DNA from: JAJYLM01 sp964547905
GTDB lineage: Bacteria > JAMCPX01
Assembly: GCA_964547905.1 (NCBI GenBank)
Contig: CAZJPN010000006.1
Location: 24,461-88,460 of the forward strand
Direction of reading: 5' to 3'
DNA: 64,000 nucleotides
Made by a program: the position numbers and the translations under genes. Within the stretch, counting starts at the first letter, position 1. Each line of letters opens with the position of its first letter. Below the pieces are notes generated by a model. The model searched no databases. It saw only the letters and a program-made list of their open reading frames with translations, and was not told the origin of the DNA. This document shows, piece by piece, positions 57,250 to 64,000 of the stretch.

Positions 57250-58647
57250 ATGAAGGTATTGTTGGTTAAACCAAAGCTCAGGCTTGATAATATACTACCT
57301 GTTCTCGGATTGGGTTATCTTGCCAATGCAATAAAAGATAAACATGAAGTGAAGATCCTAGATTGTATGAAAGAGGATTTTTCTCTTGATGATTATGCTC
57401 GTTACCTTAAAGATTACAAACCCGATGTAGTCGGCATCCAGTGCTTTACCTACGATATTTATATTGTAGCTGATTATCTCAGGGCAACAAAACAGGTTTT
57501 GCCTGATGCAGTCACCATTATTGGAGGTCCTCATCCAACTGCAATGCCTGAAGATAGTATGGCATTTTTCGGTAAAACTCTTGATTATGCATTCAGAACA
57601 GAGGCAGAAGAGGGATTACCGCAGCTCCTTGAACTTATAGAGTCAAAACGTATAACAAGCGACAACTTAGCAAAGGTTAAAAATTTGATTTGGAGAAATG
57701 GTAATCAGATTGCAGCTAATCCCATTACCTATATTGCGGATGTAAGCAAGCTTGGCATGCCTGCATGGGAGCTTATGCCTCCAGACAGCTATCCGAAAGC
57801 ACCCTTTTCAGCATTTTACAAAAGATTTCCCGTAGCACCGATAATCACATCTCGAGGATGCCCGTATAAGTGTACCTACTGCCAGGCGGGTAGTATGTCC
57901 GGTACACGTATGCGGTACAGACCTGTTTCGCTTGTGATAGAGGAAATAAGATATCTGATGGAAAGGTTTGGGGTAAAAGAATTCCAGATCATCGATGATA
58001 ATTTCACGCTCAATCGTAAGTATGTAATGGACTTTTGTAATGCCATTATAAACAACCATATAGATATAACATGGACATGTCCTAATGGAGTACGGCTTGA
58101 TACTCTCAATGATGAAATGGTAGAGGCTATAAAATCAAGTGGCTGCTATATTATATCTGCAGGCATAGAATCAGGTTCAGACAGGATATTGAAGTATGTA
58201 AAGAAGCATGAGACAACGGATATTATGATGGATAGGGTCAGGATGATTCAGAGGCATGGCATAGATGTAATAGGATTTTTTATATTAGGTTTTCCAACAG
58301 AAACCACAGAAGAGATGCGACAAACAATAAGGTTCTCAAGGGATTTGAGATTATTGAGAGCAAATTTTTTGCTTTTTCATCCAATCCCGGGTACAGAGAT
58401 ATATACAATGCTGAATCATACCGGCGAGCTTGCGAATATAAACTATGCTGCTAATTCCTTTGCAGAGGTTGCATATACCCCGAAGGGAATAACACGGAAT
58501 AAATTAAAAAACATACAGCGTACGGCGTTTCTCAGTTTTTATTTAAGGCCGCGACAATTTGTAAGCCTTATCTCTAATATTAAATCATACAATCATCTGA
58601 ACTATATTCTCAAAAGAATCTATCGCTGGCTGGTAAAATGGAAGTGA
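57250..58647 (+). CDS. B12-binding radical SAM protein (6 of 7)
   Basis: A 465-residue class B radical SAM protein, started at the ATG at 57250, where homologous sequence begins (KVLLVKPKLRLDNILPVLGLGYLA). A frame open from 57163 runs back into the palindrome region and is rejected. GGPHPTAMPED follows. The radical SAM motif is SRGCPYKCTYCQA (Cys near 204, 208, 211), followed by TRMRYRPVS. TCPNGVRLDTLND and FFILGFPTETTEE are typical barrel segments. Radical SAM 7 overlaps its end by 10 bases, so the two are coupled. Confidence 0.88.
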   Translation: MKVLLVKPKLRLDNILPVLGLGYLANAIKDKHEVKILDCMKEDFSLDDYARYLKDYKPDVVGIQCFTYDIYIVADYLRATKQVLPDAVTIIGGPHPTAMPEDSMAFFGKTLDYAFRTEAEEGLPQLLELIESKRITSDNLAKVKNLIWRNGNQIAANPITYIADVSKLGMPAWELMPPDSYPKAPFSAFYKRFPVAPIITSRGCPYKCTYCQAGSMSGTRMRYRPVSLVIEEIRYLMERFGVKEFQIIDDNFTLNRKYVMDFCNAIINNHIDITWTCPNGVRLDTLNDEMVEAIKSSGCYIISAGIESGSDRILKYVKKHETTDIMMDRVRMIQRHGIDVIGFFILGFPTETTEEMRQTIRFSRDLRLLRANFLLFHPIPGTEIYTMLNHTGELANINYAANSFAEVAYTPKGITRNKLKNIQRTAFLSFYLRPRQFVSLISNIKSYNHLNYILKRIYRWLVKWK

Positions 58648-59987
58648 AGAAAGCCCTCCTTTTAAATCCACCTGGGGATCAAAAATATCTCAGGGATTAT
58701 TTCTGCAGTACTATATCAAAAACAGGTTATTACTGGCATCCGATCGATCTGTTGATCCAGAGTGGGTTCTTGTCAAAGCAATACGATGTTAAAGTAATCG
58801 ATGCAATAGCAAGCGGTATGATGGAAAGGCAAGCCTTACATATTCTATCCGAGTACAAACCCGATATTATACTTTCTACGACAAGTGTACTTTCTTATAA
58901 GCAGGATATGACCTTTTTATCGGAGGTAAAAAACATATTGCCTGCTGCGCATGTCTTCGCGATAGGTGAGCCATTCCTTGAACAACCCCGCATGATTTTA
59001 GGAAAACATCCCTTCCTGGATGGTGCATTATTGAGTTTCATTCATGATGATATAACGGCGTATCTGGATGAAAGGTTTGATGAGATTAAGATGATGGCTT
59101 TTAGAAAGAACAAAGAAATCCTTTTACAATATCATGCAGAAGAACACGGCATGTTTTCGATACCTTTACCAAGGCATGAACTGTTTCCCTTGAAGCGTTA
59201 CTGGGTACCTTTTATAATGCATCACCCCTTTGCAAGCGTACTGACGAGTTATGGATGTCCATACACATGCAGCTACTGCAATAGTGGTGCAGATAGAACC
59301 GGGTTTCTCAATAGGGATATAGATGAAGTTATGGATGAGCTGAAATATGTAAAAAGGCTTGGAATGAGGCATGTGTTCGTAAAGGATATGACATTTGGTG
59401 TACCGAAACGGCATGCGCTGCCGCTGTGCGAAGCTATGATAAGAGAAAGGCTTGATCTAACATGGCACTGTTACAGCAGGACGGACGTTGTCGATGATGA
59501 GATGCTAAAACTTATGAAAGCGGCAGGATGCAATTTGATACAGTTTGGTGTGGAGACATCAAATGAAGCTACATTAAAGAAACACAATAAAGGTATATCC
59601 TCGAATAAAACAGTTCAGGCATTTGAGCTTGCGCATAAATACGGTATATTGACCGGTGCACATTTTATCTTTGGTTTGCCGGGAGACAGCCTTGTTGATA
59701 TGAAGAAAACCGTCGAACTCGCAAAACATCTCAAACCTGCTTATGTATCTTTCAACATAGCGACACTGAGATACGGAACTCCTCTAAGAAAAGAACTGGT
59801 GATTGATAAAGATAATAATGCTCTTATTCACGACGGTATTAAAAAGTTTATAAAAAAAGCAAACATGAATTTTTACATGAGGCCATTTTATTTATATCGT
59901 CTGTTGAGCCAAATAAAAACCATAACTCAATTGGAATCCATTTTGAGAGAAGGCATCGGGATGATAAGATATTTGCTTGAGTATTGA
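58638..59987 (+). CDS. B12-binding radical SAM protein (7 of 7, divergent)
   Basis: A 449-residue radical SAM protein. The motif is SYGCPYTCSYCNS (Cys near 207, 211, 214), with Tyr where the others have Arg in SRG. The N-terminal domain (LLLNPPGDQKYLRDYFC, then PDIILSTTSVLSYKQD) is a poor match to the usual GGPH and GEGE pattern and may bind cobalamin weakly or not at all. FIFGLPGDSLVDM is the barrel segment equal to GFPTE in the others. It overlaps gene 6 by 10 bases, so the pair may act on one substrate. Confidence 0.83.
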   Translation: MEVKKALLLNPPGDQKYLRDYFCSTISKTGYYWHPIDLLIQSGFLSKQYDVKVIDAIASGMMERQALHILSEYKPDIILSTTSVLSYKQDMTFLSEVKNILPAAHVFAIGEPFLEQPRMILGKHPFLDGALLSFIHDDITAYLDERFDEIKMMAFRKNKEILLQYHAEEHGMFSIPLPRHELFPLKRYWVPFIMHHPFASVLTSYGCPYTCSYCNSGADRTGFLNRDIDEVMDELKYVKRLGMRHVFVKDMTFGVPKRHALPLCEAMIRERLDLTWHCYSRTDVVDDEMLKLMKAAGCNLIQFGVETSNEATLKKHNKGISSNKTVQAFELAHKYGILTGAHFIFGLPGDSLVDMKKTVELAKHLKPAYVSFNIATLRYGTPLRKELVIDKDNNALIHDGIKKFIKKANMNFYMRPFYLYRLLSQIKTITQLESILREGIGMIRYLLEY

Positions 59988-60032
59988 ACATTATGGTATC
60001 CTTGGTACATAGCCTTCCATAAAGGAGACACA

Positions 60033-61178
60033 ATGGACAGAAAAATATTTAAAGAGGAGCATGAGATTTTCAGACAGGGATTCAGAAAATTCCTTGAACG
60101 TAACGTTGTCCCTCACCAGACGGAATGGAAAAAAAATGGTATCGTATCAAGAGAGATATGGAAACTGGCAGGCAAAGAGGGATATCTCTGTCCATGGGTA
60201 GAAGAAAAATACGGCGGCTCGGGTGTTGATTTTATCTACTCCGTGGTAATCATGGAAGAGATCGCAAGGATCATGGAATCCGGTTTTGCCATGAATCTGC
60301 ACAGTGATATTGTGGTCCCGTATATTGCCGCGTTCGGCAACGATGACCAGAAGCAGAGATGGCTGCCCGGTTGTGTAAGCGGGGATCTGATAACCGCGGT
60401 TGCTATGACAGAACCTGGTACGGGCAGTGACCTTCAGGCCATAAAAACTACCGCTGTACGGGAAGGAGACTCCTATATAATCAACGGTCAGAAGACATTT
60501 ATATCAAACGGTCAGTTGTGCGACCTTGTCATCGTTGCGTGCAAGACGAACCCCAAGGCAGATCCTCCGTATACAGGCATGAGCCTTATCGTTGTCGAGG
60601 ATAAGACCCCGGGATTCGAAAAAGGTAAAAAACTCGAAAAGATCGGCATGAAGGCCCAGGACACATCAGAGTTGTATTTCTCGGATTGTAAGGTGCCGGT
60701 AAAGAATCTGCTCGGCGGAGAAGGGGAGGGGTTTTTCCAGCTCATGCAGAAGCTGCAGCAGGAAAGGCTTGTCAGTGCTATCATGGCTCAAGCTGGTGCA
60801 GAAAAAGCGCTTGAAGAAGCAGTCGAATATACAAAGACAAGGACTGCATTTGGAAAGCCCATATCAAAATTCCAGAACACAAGGTTTAAGTTGGTTGAGA
60901 TTGCCACAGAGATTGAACTCGGCAGGGCATTTATTGACAGGTTGATTCAGGAGCATGTGTCGGGAGCGAATATAATCAAAGAGACGTGTATGGCTAAATG
61001 GTGGGTAACGGAGATGCTGAAGAGGACGGTTGATCAGGTTCTGCAGTTTTTTGGCGGGTATGGCTATATGCTTGAATATCCCATTGCCCAGGCTTACCTT
61101 GATGCAAGGGTACAGACTATATTTGCAGGTACCACAGAGATTATGAAAGAAATTATTGGAAAGCAAATGGGGTTGTAA
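60033..61178 (+). CDS. Acyl-CoA dehydrogenase (long-chain/LCAD-like)
   Basis: A 381-residue FAD enzyme that introduces a double bond in an acyl-CoA. TAVAMTEPGTGSDLQ is the FAD/substrate loop. YTKTRTAFGKPISKFQ and FFGGYGYMLEYP follow. The C-terminal segment is FAGTTEIMKE: the position of the short- and medium-chain catalytic Glu (E-G-T) is Ala. Long-chain enzymes take the base from an earlier helix, and the Glu residues of AEKALEEAVEY fit that. It has AAAGGAGA upstream. A short membrane protein gene follows 2 bases later. Confidence 0.88.
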   Translation: MDRKIFKEEHEIFRQGFRKFLERNVVPHQTEWKKNGIVSREIWKLAGKEGYLCPWVEEKYGGSGVDFIYSVVIMEEIARIMESGFAMNLHSDIVVPYIAAFGNDDQKQRWLPGCVSGDLITAVAMTEPGTGSDLQAIKTTAVREGDSYIINGQKTFISNGQLCDLVIVACKTNPKADPPYTGMSLIVVEDKTPGFEKGKKLEKIGMKAQDTSELYFSDCKVPVKNLLGGEGEGFFQLMQKLQQERLVSAIMAQAGAEKALEEAVEYTKTRTAFGKPISKFQNTRFKLVEIATEIELGRAFIDRLIQEHVSGANIIKETCMAKWWVTEMLKRTVDQVLQFFGGYGYMLEYPIAQAYLDARVQTIFAGTTEIMKEIIGKQMGL

Positions 61179-61180
61179 GC

Positions 61181-61471
61181 ATGGATATGAAAACATTATG
61201 GATTGTGGCAGGTTCTATATTGACACTGAATCTTCCCTTTGGATACTGGCGGTCAAACGTAAAAAGATTTTCAAAACAATGGTTTTTAGCTGTTCATATA
61301 CCCGTTCCTTTTGTAATAGCGCTGCGAATTCTGTCTGGGTTAGGCTGGAGATTCATAACATTTCCGGTTCTCGTCGGAGCCTTCTTTACCGGACAGTTGC
61401 TGGGAGGATTAATCCAGCAACTCTATGATAAAAATAAACCTCTGCTGAAACAAAAGAATGACAGGGCATAA
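61181..61471 (+). CDS. Small conserved-looking membrane protein
   Basis: A 96-residue protein with three hydrophobic segments: an N-terminal one (TLWIVAGSILTLNLPFGYW), a central one around FVIALRILSGLGW and a third (VLVGAFFTGQLLGGLI). The tail is polar and basic. I do not assign a family. It follows the acyl-CoA dehydrogenase by 2 bases and is probably in the same transcript. A frame in another phase (61156-61428) overlaps it and is less likely, as it has no hydrophobic pattern of this kind. Confidence 0.65.
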   Translation: MDMKTLWIVAGSILTLNLPFGYWRSNVKRFSKQWFLAVHIPVPFVIALRILSGLGWRFITFPVLVGAFFTGQLLGGLIQQLYDKNKPLLKQKNDRA

Positions 61472-61520
61472 CACGGTTCGTTCAAATGCTTTTCACTATC
61501 GATAAAATGAAAGGATTCTT

Positions 61521-62468
61521 ATGGCAAAGGCTATTGTAACCGGTGCCGCTGGTTTTATAGGATCAAACCTGTCGAAAAGGCTTCTCGAGGACGGCTATTC
61601 GGTTTTAGGAATAGATTCTTTTGAGGACCATTATCCGCGATGGATAAAAGAGAGGAATCTTGCCGGGTTAAAAAAATATCAGGAATTTAAATTTGTAGAA
61701 GATTCTCTTATAGAATTGGATCTCAAATACATGGTTAAGGAGGTCGATTACGTATTTCATCAGGCAGCACAGCCAGGAGTGAGAGGGAGTTTCGGTCAAT
61801 TTTTTAGTATCTATGTGAGGAACAACATTGTAGCGACACAGAGGCTGCTTGAAGCCTCGAGGGACAGCAGAATAAAAAAATTTATACTTGCTTCAAGTTC
61901 ATCGGTTTATGGCAATACACCGGCCTTGCCTGCAAAGGAAGAGGGCATACTGATACCGTACTCGCCCTATGGCGTAACCAAGATGGCAGCAGAACAGCTT
62001 GTAAAGGTTTACAATGACAACTTCAGCGTACCCTCGGTGAGCCTCCGGTATTTTACCGTGTACGGGCATGGGCAAAGGCCTGATATGGCTTTTCATAAAT
62101 TTGTGAAAGCAATACTCGAGGACAAGGCTATTCCCCTCTACGGTGACGGTAAACAGACAAGGGATTTTACCTGTGTTTCGGACATTGTTGATGCCAATAT
62201 GCTTGCTATGAATGCGCCTGCGGGCACGGTATTTAATATAGGCGGCGGTACGCATATCGGCCTGCTCGATGCCATCTCCATGATTGGCAATCTCATGAAG
62301 GCAAAACCAAAAATAGATTTCCAGCCCTCACAGAAAGGGGATGTAAATGATACGTGGGCGGACCTGACGCGTGCAAAGGAAACACTCGGTTACGTGCCCA
62401 GGGTAAGCCTTGAACAAGGACTCTTACAGGAGATCGAATACATCGGGCAGTTGTACGGGGGTGCGTGA
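61521..62468 (+). CDS. NAD-dependent nucleotide-sugar epimerase/dehydratase
   Basis: A 315-residue extended SDR. The nucleotide motif is GAAGFIGS (residues 8-15). The catalytic Ser block ASSSSVYG and the Y-x-x-x-K pair in YSPYGVTKMAAE are present. SLRYFTVYG and GDGKQTRDF follow, as in UDP-glucose or UDP-glucuronate 4-epimerases. It would supply a sugar nucleotide for the glycan system suggested by the GT-C genes, which is an inference. It converges on the SDR gene with a 13-base gap. Confidence 0.87.
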   Translation: MAKAIVTGAAGFIGSNLSKRLLEDGYSVLGIDSFEDHYPRWIKERNLAGLKKYQEFKFVEDSLIELDLKYMVKEVDYVFHQAAQPGVRGSFGQFFSIYVRNNIVATQRLLEASRDSRIKKFILASSSSVYGNTPALPAKEEGILIPYSPYGVTKMAAEQLVKVYNDNFSVPSVSLRYFTVYGHGQRPDMAFHKFVKAILEDKAIPLYGDGKQTRDFTCVSDIVDANMLAMNAPAGTVFNIGGGTHIGLLDAISMIGNLMKAKPKIDFQPSQKGDVNDTWADLTRAKETLGYVPRVSLEQGLLQEIEYIGQLYGGA

Positions 62469-62481
62469 AGAACCCGGGAAT

Positions 62482-63282
62482 CTATTGTCTTTTGCCGTGC
62501 CCGACCCATGCTTCCATTGTCCTGCTAATCCCGGTTTTAAAGAGTATCCAGTCCCCGAAGCCGGTAGGCAGTATATCGAGTAAAAGAGGGATGAACCTGA
62601 GCCACCACGGCATATAGACATAACGTTCGTTGTTCTGCATTGCAATGAATACCCTGTCCACAACATCTTCAGGCTTGAGCAGTGTGGACGACTTTACCCC
62701 GGTCACCATACCCGTATCCACGAAATGAGGATAGACGAGCGTTGTTTTTATGTTGTTGAACCCATACTTTTTCATTTCAAGTCTCAGAGATTCCGAGAAA
62801 CCCGCGATAGCGTGCTTACTGGTAGAGTAAGCAGCAAGGTCGGGAACGCCGGTAAGGCTGGATGCCGATGCCATGGTTATAATATGTCCGCTTTTGCGGG
62901 ACATAAGATCAGGCAGGAATGCCTTTGTCAGGAGCATGGTGCCTTTCACGTTCACGTCTATTGTTCTTGCAATGAGCCCGTCGGGGCATTTTGAAAAAGG
63001 ATATCCATACAGGACACCGGCATTATTAATGATAATATCAACCAGCCCTGCATCTCCGTGGACTTTCTCGACAAGGAGGTGAACTTGTTCATGATCCGAA
63101 ATGTCACAGATGTAGGTGTGAACGTCTGCATGGATCTCAGAGGCAGTCTTATCGAGAGCCTCCCTGTTGATATCAATAAGGACAAGATTGCAGGATGCAT
63201 GAGCGAATTTCATGGCGAACAACCTTCCCATCCCCATGCCCGCACCGGTAATAAGAACGATCTTACCCTTTATATCCTTCAT
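62482..63282 (-). CDS. Short-chain dehydrogenase/reductase
   Basis: A 266-residue classical SDR with VLITGAGMGMG at the N-terminus, then DINREALD (NAD-preferring acidic position), INNAGVLYG, a catalytic Ser in TMASASSLTG and the Y-x-x-x-K pair YSTSKHA. The C-terminal part is hydrophobic (MPWWLRFIPLLLDILPTG), suggesting membrane association and a lipid-type substrate. The frame is open to 63438, but I start it at the ATG at 63282, where the domain begins; no clear Shine-Dalgarno was found. Substrate unknown. Confidence 0.85.
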   Translation of the reverse strand: MKDIKGKIVLITGAGMGMGRLFAMKFAHASCNLVLIDINREALDKTASEIHADVHTYICDISDHEQVHLLVEKVHGDAGLVDIIINNAGVLYGYPFSKCPDGLIARTIDVNVKGTMLLTKAFLPDLMSRKSGHIITMASASSLTGVPDLAAYSTSKHAIAGFSESLRLEMKKYGFNNIKTTLVYPHFVDTGMVTGVKSSTLLKPEDVVDRVFIAMQNNERYVYMPWWLRFIPLLLDILPTGFGDWILFKTGISRTMEAWVGHGKRQ

Positions 63283-63452
63283 GACGGTATTAATGTCATC
63301 ATAAGGATCCGTGCATGTCAATCCGGAATGTATTATGACGATCTTATAAATAATTGTTGACAAAATTTCATTTGACAGTTCGGATTTTTTATGGCTAATA
63401 CTATATTCAATAGTGCGTGTGGTTATGATTTTAACCACCTCCGGGAGTAGAT

Positions 63453-63600
63453 TGATGTTCCCCCCGAAAACCAGAGCACGTGCTCTTAGAGTCTCCTATT
63501 AGTAAAAGACAGCAAAAGGAGGCAAAAATCCAAAGGAAAAGGTACAGCGAGGAACAAATCATATGTGTTCTTGAGGAAGAGCGTGCCGGGGCTGGATTTA
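63453..63600 (+). mobile_element. IS3-family left-end remnant with OrfA N-terminus
   Basis: From 63528, after an AAGGAGG ribosome site, the DNA encodes QRKRYSEEQIICVLEEERAG, a clear match to the N-terminus of IS3-family OrfA (helix-turn-helix). The expected ATG reads ATC. A possible left terminal repeat TGATGTTCCCCCCG begins at 63453. Similarity ends near 63596, after about 23 codons, where an unrelated sequence continues in the same frame. The rest of the element is absent from the window. Confidence 0.65.
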
Positions 63601-64000
63601 CCACGAACTTCCTTCCCGCCGCCGCGTATCAGGAGAGCGGATACAAGGACAATAGCGGAAACATTTCATTCAGGCAATTTATAGACGCGAAGACCTGTAA
63701 CTCCAGAACAAGCAATTGTCCGCCTGCTACTGGAGTTCCTATGCAAACTTTTGACAATGGCTACGGGATTATGCAGATAACGAATGGCATACCGGGAGGA
63801 TTAACTGGTGGTGCGTGCGTATCTGCAGCCGGCTCGCCGCTTATTCAGATACCAACATACGATACCCCTACCCAGGATATGATCTGGAACTGGGTGAGTA
63901 ATCTGAATGCGGGGGAGACAGTGATGGTGGATAAGTATAATCAGGAGATTGCCTCTGAAAACAGCATCATCAATAACCTAAACAACAACGACCTTGGTTA
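63528..64000 (+). pseudogene. Lysozyme-like (SLT-type) domain fused to an IS3 OrfA start; runs off right edge
   Basis: One open frame runs from the transposase remnant to the window edge. After the junction near 63597 it reads PAAAYQESGYKDNSG, then DNGYGIMQITNG, and later DMIWNWVSNLNAG. The E-S-G and G-Y-G-I-M-Q patterns are those of transglycosylase SLT/lysozyme-like domains that cleave peptidoglycan; the candidate catalytic Glu is at 63633-63635. The domain's own N-terminus and signal peptide are missing, so the gene looks truncated by the insertion. No in-frame ATG exists before 63741. It could also be a chimeric gene still expressed. The C-terminus is outside the window. Confidence 0.55.

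Overview
The window is a low-to-moderate GC (about 40% by eye) piece of a Gram-negative bacterial chromosome. Outer-membrane signs are abundant: lipoproteins with clear lipoboxes, CsgG- and GNA1162-type lipoproteins, ExbB/ExbD, an O-antigen ligase-like protein and GT-C glycosyltransferases. A B12-dependent (class II) ribonucleotide reductase, an APS-reductase-type CysH, a TusA/DsrE sulfur-relay set and seven B12-binding radical SAM proteins suggest a cobalamin-rich, probably anaerobic or microaerobic organism of deltaproteobacterial/Desulfobacterota type. That placement is an inference from gene content. No rRNA, tRNA or CRISPR array was seen.

Layout. 1-12 kb (minus strand): a long, tightly packed unit carrying a membrane PHP phosphoesterase, purS-purQ-purL-purF-pyrE, a lipoprotein with exbB-exbD, purC, a DegT-fold protein that has lost its PLP residues, an O-antigen ligase-like protein and the start of a UbiA prenyltransferase. 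12-16 kb (plus): nrdJ behind a promoter with two NrdR-like boxes 31 bp apart, then an acyl-CoA ligase. 16-18 kb (minus): two tandem stand-alone MshEN proteins. 18-22 kb (plus): glutaredoxin and groES with a perfect terminator, then an envelope lipoprotein island (LPP20/FlgT-like, GNA1162, CsgG, PEGA). 22-23.7 kb: pgsA-like, ogt and bioD.

23.8-30.1 kb (plus) is a sulfur island: thrC, cysM, a JAMM protease (mec), a MoaD-NIL fusion, a ThiF/MoeB-type E1, two DsrE-like subunits, cysH, a DsrE2-like protein and tusA. It encodes most parts of a protein-thiocarboxylate route to cysteine. The carrier's Gly-Gly is internal and would have to be exposed by proteolysis, for which the neighbouring JAMM protease is the obvious candidate. 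31-35 kb (minus) has two GT-C proteins and an unknown membrane-anchored protein; one GT-C gene carries an in-frame palindromic repeat. 35.5-44 kb (plus) is a housekeeping run: yajC, an HD protein, fused secDF, recJ, rpoZ, rel and ridA.

44-60 kb is an accessory region with seven B12-binding radical SAM genes (three of them close paralogs) interleaved with GT-C glycosyltransferases, shattered AAA-ATPase (DUF4143) fragments and a DUF3782/PD-(D/E)XK nuclease. Its centre (about 50-54.7 kb) is strikingly AT-rich and looks acquired. 60-63.3 kb has an acyl-CoA dehydrogenase, a small membrane protein, a nucleotide-sugar epimerase and an SDR. The right edge has an IS3-type transposase N-terminus fused in frame to a lysozyme-like domain. 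Several repeat families lie between, and once inside, genes: about 100-130-bp elements bounded by a CCCGTTAGAAA-type inverted repeat, a palindrome with a CTCCCGTCAAGGG core, and a GCTGAACTCGTTTCAGC-type dyad.
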